Source of the DNA: Neisseria macacae ATCC 33926 | GTDB taxonomy: Bacteria > Pseudomonadota > Gammaproteobacteria > Burkholderiales > Neisseriaceae | Direction: 5' to 3' | DNA: 64,000 bases | Assembly (NCBI RefSeq): GCF_022749495.1 | Contig: NZ_CP094241.1 | Coordinates: 2,356,001-2,420,000, forward strand | Shown: positions 27,261 to 35,663 of the stretch, one piece after another | Position numbering within the stretch: position 1 is the first letter of the stretch | Layout: each line of letters begins with the position of its first letter | Notes under the pieces: generated by a model | Databases searched by the model: none | The model's input: only the letters and a program-made list of their open reading frames with translations | What the model was told of the DNA's origin: nothing | Translations under genes and position numbers: made by a program

Positions 27261-27746
27261 ATGCCCGCCTGTATCTGCCCACACTGCAAAACCTCACTTT
27301 GGGTCAAAGACACCCAGCTCAACGTCGCACAAGGCTTTGTCGTTTGCAATAAATGCGAAGGCCTGTTCAAAGCCAAAGACAGCCTGGCGCCGTCTTCCGC
27401 ACCCGCCAATCCCGACACGCTGCCCAACGCCGTTACCGACGTTCGCCTCGTACACGACATGGGCGGCAACATCCGCAACCGCAAACAACTCTCCCGCCAC
27501 GAAATCGCCAGCTTGCTCGACAGCGCCGAACGTGCCAAAAAAGCCAAAGAAGAGGCGGCACGGCGTACCGAAGAGGAAAAGCGTCGTGTAGAAGAAGAAA
27601 AACGGCGGACTGAAGAATTCCAAGCCCTGATGGCGGCAGCCGCTGCCAAACCCGCCAAATCCGAAGAAGGCTTCAACTGGACGCTGGCGGTACTGGTTGC
27701 GCTGACCGTCCTCATCATGCAGCTTTTCTATCTGGTCTTGCTATGA
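27261..27746 (+). CDS. Zinc-ribbon, single-pass membrane protein
   Basis: The 161 residues begin with an MJ0042-type zinc ribbon: CPHCKTSL (7-14) and VCNKCEGLF (33-41) supply two CxxC pairs. A charged Ala/Glu/Lys/Arg helix, probably coiled coil, spans about 90-130. One C-terminal transmembrane helix (about 142-160, LAVLVALTVLIMQLFYLVLL) leaves almost no tail, so the ribbon faces the cytoplasm. Its last codon overlaps the argA start as ATGA, so the two are co-translated. The function is unknown. Confidence 0.8.
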   Translation: MPACICPHCKTSLWVKDTQLNVAQGFVVCNKCEGLFKAKDSLAPSSAPANPDTLPNAVTDVRLVHDMGGNIRNRKQLSRHEIASLLDSAERAKKAKEEAARRTEEEKRRVEEEKRRTEEFQALMAAAAAKPAKSEEGFNWTLAVLVALTVLIMQLFYLVLL

Positions 27747-29050
27747 ACACATCTCCGGGCTTTGTCGCCGATTTTCGCGAAGCCGCGCCCTATATCCACT
27801 ACCTGCGCGGCAAAACACTGGTTATCGGCATTACCGACAGCCTGCTCGAAGGCGACACCCTGAACCGGCTCGCCGCCGATTTCCACCTGCTTGCCGGATT
27901 GGGCGTGCGGCTCGTATTGGTACACGGCACGCGCCATTTCCTCAACTGCCTCGCCGCCGACAGACAATTCGTTCCGCAATACCACCGCAACCGCCGCATT
28001 ACCGATGATGCCACCCTGCGCGACGCCAAGCAGGCAGTCGGCATGATACGCAGCGACATCGAAGCCGCCCTGTGCAGCAGCGCATCCGCCCCCTTGCGCA
28101 ACAAACCGATTCCCACCGCTTCAGGTAATTTTCTCACTGCCCGTCCGCTCGGTGTCATTGACGGCATAGATATGGGCTACACCGGCATCGTCCGCAAAAC
28201 CGACACAGACTCCATCAACCGCCGCCTCGACGATGGCGCTATCGTCCTAATCAGCCCGCTCGGACACTCCTACGGCGGCAAAACCTTCAACCTCAGCATG
28301 AGCGAAGCCGCCGAAGCCGTCGCCGTCGCCCTTCAAGCCGAAAAACTCGTGTACCTGACCGAAGAAGCCGGCATTTGCAACGCCGACGGCATCCTCATGT
28401 CCACCCTGTCCTCAGGCGAAGTCCGCCACCTGATAGAAACCGCACACAACGTCCCCGTGCGCCTGCTTCAAGCCGCCGTCAACGCCGTCGAAAACGGCGT
28501 CAGCCGCGTACAAATCCTCAGCGGGCGCGAAGACGGCGGACTGTTGCGCGAACTCTTCACCCGCGAAGGCTGCGGCACCGCCATCGCCCGCGATTCCTTC
28601 GTCTCCATCCGCCAAGCCCACAGCCGCGACATCCCCCGCATCATCGCCCTGATACGCCCGCTGGAAGAACAAGGCATCCTGTTGCACCGCAGCCGCGAAT
28701 ATCTCGAAAACCACATCTCCGGCTTCTCCGTCCTCGAACACGACCGCAACATCTACGGCTGCGTCGCCCTCAAAACTTTCGACGCCCCCGAAATCGGCGA
28801 ACTCGCCTGCCTCGTCGTCTCCCCCGAAGCCCGCGACGGCGGCTACGGTGAAATGCTGCTCGACCACCTCTTCCAAAAAGCCCGCGCCATGGGCATCCGC
28901 CGCCTGTTCGCCCTCTCCACCCACACAGGCGAATGGTTTGCCGAACGCGGTTTTCAGACGACCTCTCCCGACGCATTACCCGAAGAACGCCGCCGCGACT
29001 ACCTCGCCAACGGCCGCAATTCGCAAGTGTTCGTCCGAGAATTAGCCTAA
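27743..29050 (+). CDS. argA: N-acetylglutamate synthase ArgA
   Basis: The 435 residues combine an amino-acid-kinase-like domain (1-280; GVRLVLVHGTRH, KTFNLSMSEAAEAVA) and a C-terminal GNAT acetyltransferase (about 295-435; SIRQAHSRDIPRIIALI, LACLVVSPEARDGGYGEMLL, ERGFQTTSPDALP). This is the classical bifunctional-looking ArgA that acetylates glutamate from acetyl-CoA, the first and arginine-inhibited step of arginine synthesis. It overlaps the preceding gene by four bases. An uptake sequence inside the GNAT domain encodes the FQTT residues. Confidence 0.95.
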   Translation: MNTSPGFVADFREAAPYIHYLRGKTLVIGITDSLLEGDTLNRLAADFHLLAGLGVRLVLVHGTRHFLNCLAADRQFVPQYHRNRRITDDATLRDAKQAVGMIRSDIEAALCSSASAPLRNKPIPTASGNFLTARPLGVIDGIDMGYTGIVRKTDTDSINRRLDDGAIVLISPLGHSYGGKTFNLSMSEAAEAVAVALQAEKLVYLTEEAGICNADGILMSTLSSGEVRHLIETAHNVPVRLLQAAVNAVENGVSRVQILSGREDGGLLRELFTREGCGTAIARDSFVSIRQAHSRDIPRIIALIRPLEEQGILLHRSREYLENHISGFSVLEHDRNIYGCVALKTFDAPEIGELACLVVSPEARDGGYGEMLLDHLFQKARAMGIRRLFALSTHTGEWFAERGFQTTSPDALPEERRRDYLANGRNSQVFVRELA

Positions 29051-29124
29051 ACGGGATTTAAACCCAAGGTCGTCTGAAACTGCCGACGACCTTGTTTAAC
29101 GCGCCCAAACATCAAACATGACTG

Positions 29125-29189
29125 AAAAAATAAGCCTGACGGCTTGCCGCCCTCTTTCATGAAGAGAAGACGACAAACCGTCAGGCTTA
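29125..29189 (-). terminator. Long imperfect hairpin / terminator
   Basis: TAAGCCTGACGG (29131-29142) pairs with CCGTCAGGCTTA (29178-29189). Inside, CTCTT/AAGAG (29152-29166) and short TTG/CAA and CG/CG pairings extend it to a 59-base irregular hairpin. On the minus strand six T follow, making a terminator for the pseudouridine synthase gene, which ends 58 bp away. It is larger than usual and unrelated to uptake sequences. Confidence 0.65.
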
Positions 29190-29247
29190 CGTTTTGAAAA
29201 ACTAAAAAGAAAACGCTGTTGCAGCAGGTTTTCAGGCGGCTTGATGT

Positions 29248-29871
29248 TCACAAAAAATCTATATTCCTAAACGGCCATTCCTCACTCAACGGCGCGACAA
29301 TTTCAAACGTCTGACCTTGATAGTCGAATTTGATTTTCCACGCATGGAGGAACATCCTCGATGCAGGCTTCCCGCCGTAGAGCGTATCGCCCAAAATTGG
29401 GCTGCCCAAGCTTTTCATGGCGACACGGAGTTGATGGGTTTTACCCGTATGCGGATGCAGGACGAACAGGCGCAGGCCGGGTTCTAAACTATGACTGCCA
29501 AATTCGGTCACGGCGGGATTTTCCATGCCGCGCGTCAGTTTCCATGTGCCGCGCCGCGATTTTTCCATATCGCCTTTGATCCAACCTTGCTTCTTAGACG
29601 GCTTGTCCGTTGCCAGCGCCAAATAAGTTTTACGCATGGTTTTGGCGGCAAACTGCTGCGCCAACTCCGACGCGCTTTGCGGGTTCAGTGCAAACAGCAG
29701 CACGCCGCTGGTCAGCTTATCCAAGCGGTGCAGCAGCCAAACCTGCTCAAGACCGAGCTGCGCCGCCAGCGTCTGCGTCAGGCTGACTGCGCCCTCTTCC
29801 TGATGCACGGATACGCCGCAAGGTTTGTTGACGGCAACAAAATCCGGATGTCTGAATAAGATTTCCCACAT
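29248..29871 (-). CDS. RluA-family pseudouridine synthase
   Basis: The 207-residue protein has the RluA core: VAVNKPCGVSVH near residue 12 and the catalytic HRLDKLTSGVLL near 48 (Asp nucleophile), then HPHTGKTHQLRVAM and LGDTLYGGK. It lacks an S4 domain. It matches the short Rlu-like family rather than RluC/RluD; the target RNA position is not visible. Its ATG directly abuts an uptake sequence that also overlaps the stop codon of mntX, so the two are almost surely one transcript. Confidence 0.88.
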   Translation of the reverse strand: MWEILFRHPDFVAVNKPCGVSVHQEEGAVSLTQTLAAQLGLEQVWLLHRLDKLTSGVLLFALNPQSASELAQQFAAKTMRKTYLALATDKPSKKQGWIKGDMEKSRRGTWKLTRGMENPAVTEFGSHSLEPGLRLFVLHPHTGKTHQLRVAMKSLGSPILGDTLYGGKPASRMFLHAWKIKFDYQGQTFEIVAPLSEEWPFRNIDFL

Positions 29872-29883
29872 TTCAGACGACCT
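29872..29883 (-). repeat. DUS forming the whole mntX-rluA-like junction
   Basis: On the minus strand the junction reads TAGGTCGTCTGAAATG: the mntX stop TAG shares AG with the uptake sequence, and the next codon after it is the ATG of the pseudouridine synthase. The intergenic DNA is nothing but the uptake sequence. Confidence 0.95.
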
Positions 29884-30454
29884 ATTTCAACATAATGCCG
29901 TCGCCCGCCAAAGTGATGACGCCCAATACGCAAAACAGTACGCAGGCGGAAATCCGCACGGCTTTGGCGGGGATTTTTTTTATGAGCATATCGCCCAGAT
30001 AAACCACGGGGACAGTTGCCAACATCAATCCGGCAACGCTGCCGAGTACGACCATGGATAAGGATTGGTATTTTGCCGCCAGCAAGACCGTGGCGATTTG
30101 GGTTTTGTCGCCGATTTCCGCCATGAAAAACAGAAAAACCGTCGCCCCGAACGCGCCGTATTTGAGCCAACGGCTGTCGGGATTTTCATCTTTATCAGGC
30201 AGGAGCAGCCACAAACCGACCGCGATGAAGCTGATGCCGACCGCCCATTTGACGGTATCGGGGGAAACGGTTTCCGCCAGCCATACGCCGACAAATGCGG
30301 AGACCAAATGATTCAGCAAAGTGGCAATGAAGATGCCGGAGACTACCGCGTTTTTCTGGGCGAAACGTGCAGCAAGGAAAAGGGCGAGCAGTTGCGTTTT
30401 ATCGCCGATTTCGGCAATGGCAACGCCCAGTATTGAAGAGAAAAATGCTTCCAT
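29882..30454 (-). CDS. mntX: Manganese exporter MntX (UPF0016/GDT1 family)
   Basis: The 190-residue membrane protein has two homologous halves, each with the family motif: EIGDKTQLLALFLAARF near residue 15 and EIGDKTQIATVLLAAKY near 110. Six transmembrane helices fit. In Neisseria this family exports Mn2+, preventing toxicity. Start 30454 (MEAFFSSILG) is preferred because the 14 extra residues of the longer frame are not family-like. A manganese riboswitch with terminator fills the leader, so expression should rise with manganese. The stop codon overlaps an uptake sequence. Confidence 0.93.
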   Translation of the reverse strand: MEAFFSSILGVAIAEIGDKTQLLALFLAARFAQKNAVVSGIFIATLLNHLVSAFVGVWLAETVSPDTVKWAVGISFIAVGLWLLLPDKDENPDSRWLKYGAFGATVFLFFMAEIGDKTQIATVLLAAKYQSLSMVVLGSVAGLMLATVPVVYLGDMLIKKIPAKAVRISACVLFCVLGVITLAGDGIMLK

Positions 30455-30475
30455 AAGATACTCAACCGAAGCGGG

Positions 30476-30526
30476 CAAAAACAAAAAGCGTTGCACATAC
30501 CGCCCGCAAGGGTATGGACAACGCTT
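30476..30526 (-). terminator. Expression-platform terminator of the mntX riboswitch
   Basis: On the minus strand AAGCGTTG (30526-30519) pairs with CAACGCTT (30493-30486), with an inner CATACC/GGTATG stem, followed by TTTTTGTTTTT. Placed between aptamer and ATG, it should end transcription unless the ligand-bound aptamer prevents folding. Confidence 0.8.
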
Positions 30527-30527
30527 A

Positions 30528-30653
30528 CGTCTTGCCTGTCTCCCTGTTGTCAGGAAGATGCCGCCACCATGACCGATCTTTGTCGAACTCGGTCAATTAT
30601 GTTGATAACGGCTCTGATTGTCAGTGAAAATCAGATGGCTACTCCCGTAAGAG
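30528..30653 (-). ncRNA. yybP-ykoY manganese riboswitch
   Basis: On the minus strand the leader contains GGGAGTAGCC (30646-30637) and, about 95 bases on, GGGAGACAGGCAAGACG (30544-30528), the two conserved strands of the yybP-ykoY aptamer. Helical arms and the unpaired TCAACATAA lie between them. The class senses Mn2+ and typically controls exporters such as mntP, alx and UPF0016 proteins, exactly the gene downstream here. Confidence 0.85.
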
Positions 30654-30660
30654 TGTGCGC

Positions 30661-30689
30661 ATTATAAAGAGGTTGGCACGTAAAGACAA
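30661..30689 (-). promoter_or_regulatory. Promoter of mntX
   Basis: On the minus strand TTGTCT (30689-30684), 17 bases, then TATAAT (30666-30661). The predicted start near 30653 coincides with the 5' end of the riboswitch. Confidence 0.75.
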
Positions 30690-30693
30690 TCAT

Positions 30694-30771
30694 AAAGGTC
30701 GTCTGAAACGGCTTTCACTTTCCAGAAGCTATTTTTACCTGCTTCACAAAAATGCGTTTCAGACGACCTTT
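30694..30771. terminator. Widely spaced DUS pair
   Basis: An uptake sequence near 30694-30710 and its inverse near 30756-30771 flank about 45 bases. It lies downstream of the 30792-31445 gene and could act as its terminator; the loop is long. Confidence 0.4.
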
Positions 30772-30791
30772 GGTGTCAGACTCAGCCAGCA

Positions 30792-31445
30792 TCAATACAA
30801 TAATTTGCTGGGTTTGTGTTCGGCTTCGGACAGCTCCACCGCGTTGAGCAGGCTCAAATCCAAAGATGTTTCGGAGATACAGGTTTCGCCGAACACATTG
30901 CAATACGTCATGACAAGCTTCATGATGCCGCCGAATTTTTTCTCCGGCAGACTTGCCGACAGCTCGCGGATATCGCCAAAGACGCTGCCGTACACTTCTC
31001 CCGAAGCCAGCATATCCAAGCCGTCGCCAACGATGACCAATTTGCTGACCGCTTCAACGATAGCGCGTTCCGCCGCTTTATCGGACACGGACGACACTTG
31101 CAGGCGGATGTTTTTCGCCATGCCTTTGCCGTGGTTGCGGATAGTCAATGCCAGCATCTCCGGCTGTTCTTCCACGCTTTGCAGGGAAGCATGCAAGACG
31201 GGATGGACTTTTTCCTGCTGTATCAACTTTTCCCTGCGCAGCCATTCGTTCTTTTTCCGCGCAATGACTGAAACCGCCGTCCATGCCAACCACACCAGCG
31301 CAACGGCGCAAACCGCGGCAACAACGGGCGCCAAATCAGCAAGATAGTCTTTGGGGTTAAACCAAAGGCAGGCGGTCAGAAAGCCCGCAAAAAATATTAC
31401 GACGTATAAAATCGGCGCGAAACGGCTTTGAATCGTAGCATGCAT
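30792..31445 (-). CDS. Hypothetical two-helix membrane protein
   Basis: From ATG 31445 (AGGAAAA nine bases upstream) the protein has 217 residues. Two hydrophobic helices lie at about 10-28 and 38-60 (ILYVVIFFAGFLTACLWF; APVVAAVCAVALVWLAW), followed by a soluble domain of about 150 residues with beta-rich LALTIRNHGKGMAKNIRLQV. No family is recognised. A frame to 31505 would start inside a diverged uptake sequence and is rejected. Confidence 0.72.
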   Translation of the reverse strand: MHATIQSRFAPILYVVIFFAGFLTACLWFNPKDYLADLAPVVAAVCAVALVWLAWTAVSVIARKKNEWLRREKLIQQEKVHPVLHASLQSVEEQPEMLALTIRNHGKGMAKNIRLQVSSVSDKAAERAIVEAVSKLVIVGDGLDMLASGEVYGSVFGDIRELSASLPEKKFGGIMKLVMTYCNVFGETCISETSLDLSLLNAVELSEAEHKPSKLLY

Positions 31446-31847
31446 AGATTTTCCTGTTTGTGGCACAAAGGTCGTCTGGAACCGGACTGCCGCGTTTATC
31501 GCCATACAGCCGGAATTTCGGGTGGCATTCTAACGTAAACCGTATTTTTCGGCGCAATTGAATAACAAGCGGTAACAGTTGGGAAATATACGGCACTTTG
31601 CACCCGGTTCCGAGACAGGCCCAACCCGTTTTCAGACGACCTCTTTCAGGCATTTGTCCGCTTCGTACAGGAAAGCGGATCCGGCCTCACCCGCCCCCAA
31701 TCAAGGATTTTAATTATTGAATATCAACCAATTAGATACATTATTTCACGCCGATATAAAACTTTTTCAATTTGTTGACAGTCTGTTACAATGCACTACT
31801 TCCGAACGGCGGCAAACCGTCCGTCATTCAAACTCAGAAAGGTTTTT
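31446..31847. other. Divergent promoter region before the alanine symporter
   Basis: It holds a diverged uptake copy (near 31468), a perfect one (near 31630), and an extended -10 TGTTACAAT (31784-31792) with TTTTCA 17 bases upstream for the symporter. No gene is seen. Confidence 0.5.
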
Positions 31848-33275
31848 ATGGATAACAACTTTACCGAATCGCTGCACCAATTGGTTCAGAAAATCAATGA
31901 TCCGATGTGGACAGGGCTGGTGTATGTCCTGCTGGGTGCAGGGCTGTTTTTCACAGTTGCCACCGGTTTCGTACAATTCCGCCTGCTCGGACGCAGTATC
32001 AAAGAGATGCTCGGCGGCCGCCAACAAGGCGATGATCCGCACGGTATTACGCCGTTTCAGGCTTTCGTTACCGGACTTGCCAGCCGCGTGGGCGTGGGCA
32101 ACATCGCGGGCGTAGCGATTGCCATCAGCAGCGGCGGTCCGGGCGCGGTATTTTGGATGTGGATCACCGCATTGATCGGTATGAGTTCGGCTTTTGTCGA
32201 ATCTTCACTGGCGCAGTTGTTCAAAATCCGCGATTACGACAACCATCATTTCCGCGGCGGTCCTGCTTACTATATTACCCAAGGCTTGGGTCAAAAATGG
32301 TTGGGCATCGTATTTGCATTGAGCCTGATTTTCTGCTTCGGATTCGTTTATGAAGCCGTTCAAACCAACACCATCGCCGTAACCGCCAAAGCCGCGTGGG
32401 GCTGGGACGAACATGCGGTCGGCGTCGCATTGGTCATCATGACTGCGCCGATTATTTTCGGCGGTATCCGCCGCGTTTCCCGCTTTGCCGAAATGCTTGT
32501 CCCGCTGATGGCGACTTTATATCTGCTGATGGCACTCTACATCATCATTACCAACATCAGCCTGATTCCCCACGTCTTCGGTCAGATTTTTGACAGCGCG
32601 TTCAACTTTGAAGCAGCCGGCGGCGGCCTGCTCGGCGGCTTGATTTCGCAAACCATGATGATCGGTATCAAACGCGGCCTGTATTCCAATGAAGCAGGTC
32701 AAGGTTCTGCACCTAACGCCGCAGCGGCAGCCGAAGTCAAACACCCTGTTTCCCAAGGTATGATTCAAATGCTGGGCGTATTCGTCGATACGATTATCGT
32801 ATGTTCCTGCACGGCGTTTATCGTTTTGGTTTACCAACAACCTTACGGCAATTTGAACGGCGCAGAGCTGACCCAAGCAGCGATTATCAGCCAAGTCGGT
32901 GCATGGGGCGCAGACTTCTTAGCAATCATTCTGTTTATGTTTGCCTTCTCTACCGTCATCGGCAACTATGCCTATGCCGAGTCCAATGTGCAGTTCATCA
33001 AAAACCATTGGCTGTTGACCGCCCTTTTCCGTATGCTCGTTTTGGGCTGGGTGTATTTCGGCGCAGTCGCCAACGTGCCGCTGGTTTGGGATATGGCGGA
33101 TATGGCGATGGGTACGATGGCATGGATTAACCTGGTCGCCATCCTGATCCTCTCTCCGCTTGCCTTCCTGCTGTTGAGGGACTACACGGCGAAACTGAAA
33201 ATGGGCAAAGACCCCGTCTTTAAACTTTCCGAACATCCAGGCTTGAAACGCAAAATCAAATCCGATATTTGGTAA
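31848..33275 (+). CDS. Sodium:alanine symporter (AGCS family)
   Basis: From ATG 31848 (AGAAAGG upstream) the protein is 475 residues, with about eleven membrane helices. Family landmarks are GAGLFFTVATGFVQF near residue 33, FQAFVTGLASRVGVGNIAGVA near 75, GGPGAVFWMW and the later SNEAGQGSAPNAAAAAEV. AGCS carriers import alanine or glycine with sodium. A compact DUS-pair terminator follows. Substrate choice within the family cannot be read. Confidence 0.93.
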   Translation: MDNNFTESLHQLVQKINDPMWTGLVYVLLGAGLFFTVATGFVQFRLLGRSIKEMLGGRQQGDDPHGITPFQAFVTGLASRVGVGNIAGVAIAISSGGPGAVFWMWITALIGMSSAFVESSLAQLFKIRDYDNHHFRGGPAYYITQGLGQKWLGIVFALSLIFCFGFVYEAVQTNTIAVTAKAAWGWDEHAVGVALVIMTAPIIFGGIRRVSRFAEMLVPLMATLYLLMALYIIITNISLIPHVFGQIFDSAFNFEAAGGGLLGGLISQTMMIGIKRGLYSNEAGQGSAPNAAAAAEVKHPVSQGMIQMLGVFVDTIIVCSCTAFIVLVYQQPYGNLNGAELTQAAIISQVGAWGADFLAIILFMFAFSTVIGNYAYAESNVQFIKNHWLLTALFRMLVLGWVYFGAVANVPLVWDMADMAMGTMAWINLVAILILSPLAFLLLRDYTAKLKMGKDPVFKLSEHPGLKRKIKSDIW

Positions 33276-33291
33276 ACCCATAGCCCGGTTA

Positions 33292-33335
33292 AAAAGGTCG
33301 TCTGAAACAGCATACAGCGTTTCAGACGACCTTTT
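33292..33335 (+). terminator. DUS-pair terminator of the symporter gene
   Basis: A 17-bp perfect stem (33292-33308 with 33319-33335) with a ten-base loop and a T run. Confidence 0.85.
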
Positions 33336-33473
33336 GCCTTTTACCGAATCTCCCCAAACCAATCCGTTTCAGCCCTGCCGAAAATCCTTTATTCAGAAAC
33401 CTATATCTCCCTATCGATTCCCGTTACAATACCGCCCGATAAACCCAAAAATCTCAACAAGATAGCCCCAATC

Positions 33474-34619
33474 ATGAACGCCTCACAACGCGAACGCTTC
33501 GTCAAACGCTGGCTCAACTCCTACGAACGCTACCGCTACCGCCGCCACATACACGCCGTCCGGCTCGGACTGGCCGTACTGTTTGCCACCCTGCTCGCCA
33601 AACTCCTCCACCTCCAACACGGAGAATGGATAGGCATGACCGTATTCGTCGTACTCGGCATGCTCCAATTTCAAGGCGCGATTTACTCCAAAGCCGTCGA
33701 ACGCATGCTCGGTACCGTCATCGGTTTGGGCGCGGGCCTGACCCTGTTGTGGCTCAACCAACACTACTTCCACGGCGGCATCCTCTTTTACCTGACCGTC
33801 GGTACCGCCAGCGCGGCCGCAGGTTGGGGGGCGGTCGGCAAAAACGGCTACGTCCCCATGCTTGCCGGACTGACCATGTGCATGCTTATCGGCGACAACA
33901 GCAACAACTGGCTCGACAGCGGCCTCATGCGTGCCATGAACGTCCTCATCGGCGCTGCCATCGCCATTGTCTCCGCCAAACTCCTCCCCCTTCGTTCCAC
34001 GCTCATGTGGCGGTTCATGCTTGCCGACAACCTGACCGAATGCGGCAAAATGATTGCCGAAATCAGCAACGGCAAACGCATGACCCGCGAGCGGCTGGAG
34101 CAAAACATGGTCAAAATGCGCCAAATCAACGCCCGCATGGTCAAAAGCCGCAGCCACCTCGCCGCCACATCGGGCGAAAGCCACATCAGCCCCGCCATGA
34201 TGGAAGCCATGCAGCACGCCCACCGCAAAATCGTCAACACCACCGAGCTGCTCCTCACTACTGCCGCCAAGCTGCAAGCCCCCACACTCAACGAACACGA
34301 AATCCGCCTCCTCGACCGCCATTTCAACCGCCTCCAACGCGACCTGCGCCTGACCGTCCGCCTCATCAAAGGCCACTACGCCCGCCGCATCCGCATCGAC
34401 ACCTCCATCAATCCCGAGCTGGGCAAACTCGCCGCCCGCCTCCATTACGAATGGCAGGGCTTCCTCTGGCTCAGCACCAATATGCGCAACGAAATCTCCG
34501 CACTCGTCATCCTCCTGCAACGCAGCCGCCGCAAGTGGCTGGACAAACACGAACTCCAACGCCTGCGCGAACACCTGCGCGAAACCCGCGAAGGCGATTT
34601 GGAAGAAGAGGTCGTCTGA
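33474..34619 (+). CDS. FUSC-family inner-membrane protein
   Basis: The 381-residue protein has an N-terminal FUSC-type domain of about six helices (residues 25-175: AVRLGLAVLFATLLAKLLHL, GMTVFVVLGMLQFQGAIYSK, GAGLTLLWL) and a long helical cytoplasmic C-terminal half. Relatives (YeeA, AaeB, YccS) are linked to export of aromatic acids or envelope maintenance; the substrate here is unknown. The last residues EEVV and the stop TGA are encoded by an uptake sequence. A run of six G at 33825-33830 is too short to suggest phase variation. Confidence 0.83.
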   Translation: MNASQRERFVKRWLNSYERYRYRRHIHAVRLGLAVLFATLLAKLLHLQHGEWIGMTVFVVLGMLQFQGAIYSKAVERMLGTVIGLGAGLTLLWLNQHYFHGGILFYLTVGTASAAAGWGAVGKNGYVPMLAGLTMCMLIGDNSNNWLDSGLMRAMNVLIGAAIAIVSAKLLPLRSTLMWRFMLADNLTECGKMIAEISNGKRMTRERLEQNMVKMRQINARMVKSRSHLAATSGESHISPAMMEAMQHAHRKIVNTTELLLTTAAKLQAPTLNEHEIRLLDRHFNRLQRDLRLTVRLIKGHYARRIRIDTSINPELGKLAARLHYEWQGFLWLSTNMRNEISALVILLQRSRRKWLDKHELQRLREHLRETREGDLEEEVV

Positions 34620-34832
34620 AAACAAATCCTTTCAAAAAACCCGCCATATCAAAGAAAAACAGAAAACAGATTCAGCCAGACAACCCGCCAAGATTTTTCG
34701 AGAAGCGCTGCACCCACATTTAGGATGAAAATGTTTCCGCAAAAAAACCAGCGCGGCGAAAGGGAAGCAGAACAAAGACCAAGATTTCAGACGACCCCAA
34801 ACCCTGCCATCTCCTGCAAAAAGGAAAAACGT

Positions 34833-35501
34833 ATGGACTACCCCGCCCTGCTCGCCGTCCTGCAACAACACGCCAACCTCGAACGCGCCGTGCCGATGCA
34901 GGCATACATGAAACACCGCTTTACCTATTTCGGCATCGGCAAACCCCAGCTTGCCCGCCTGTGCAGCCCGTTTTTCAAAGGCGCCGCCAAACAGCCGGTC
35001 GATTGGGATTTCGTGCGCCGCTGCTGGGACGACCCGAACCGCGAATTGCAATACGCCGCGCTCGAATACCTGAAAAAAATGCAGCAGCGCCTGACCCCGC
35101 AGGACATCCCGCGCTTGCAAACGCTGATTACCGAAAAATCATGGTGGGACAGCGCCGACGTACTCGATCGTATTGTCGGCGACATTGCCCTGCGCTACAC
35201 CGAAGTCAACACCGTCCTATTGGCATGGAGTACGGACGACAACATCTGGCTGCGCCGCGTCGCCATCGACCACCAACTGCTCCGCAAACAGCACACCGAC
35301 ACCGCGCTGCTGGAAAAAATCATCTGCAACAATCTGGGGCAAAAAGAATTTTTCATCAACAAAGCCATCGGCTGGGCATTGCGCGATTACAGCAAAACCA
35401 ACCCCGAATGGGTACAAGGCTTTATCAACCGACACCGGCACAAAATGGCCAAACTGAGCTTGCGCGAAGCAAGTAAATATTTGCCGCCAAAGGTCGTCTG
35501 A
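34833..35501 (+). CDS. DNA alkylation repair protein (AlkD-like)
   Basis: From ATG 34833 (AAGGA nine bases upstream) the 222 residues form a HEAT-like helical protein: MKHRFTYFGIGKPQLARL, CWDDPNRELQYAALEYL, ITEKSWWDSADVLDRIV, LWLRRVAIDHQLL-type repeat, and KAIGWALRDYSKTNPEWV. This is the AlkC/AlkD glycosylase fold, which removes positively charged alkyl purines such as 7-methylguanine. The Trp/Asp positions in WWDSADVLDR match the AlkD catalytic cleft. The C-terminal KVV and stop come from an uptake sequence. Confidence 0.88.
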   Translation: MDYPALLAVLQQHANLERAVPMQAYMKHRFTYFGIGKPQLARLCSPFFKGAAKQPVDWDFVRRCWDDPNRELQYAALEYLKKMQQRLTPQDIPRLQTLITEKSWWDSADVLDRIVGDIALRYTEVNTVLLAWSTDDNIWLRRVAIDHQLLRKQHTDTALLEKIICNNLGQKEFFINKAIGWALRDYSKTNPEWVQGFINRHRHKMAKLSLREASKYLPPKVV

Positions 35502-35663
35502 AAACGTGAGCTTCAACGAAGTTAAACAAAGTTCCTACATAACTAAAATGTAAATATCATCCTGCACTTACCTCTATCAAAGTGCAGGATGTTTTGTTTC
35601 AGGCTGCCTGAAACGCCCAAAAAACAGTATGATTCATTTGTTTTCTGTTTGGAGGAGTCATCC

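Noticed and set aside
30655..31347. 230-codon plus-strand frame
   Set aside because: It starts inside the mntX promoter, runs through an uptake pair and lies antisense to a membrane protein gene with a good ribosome site.
33825..33830. G6 run in the FUSC gene as a phase-variation switch
   Set aside because: Six G are too few and the frame is intact.
33483..34625. 380-codon minus-strand frame over the FUSC gene
   Set aside because: Antisense shadow; the plus-strand product has clear membrane helices and family features.
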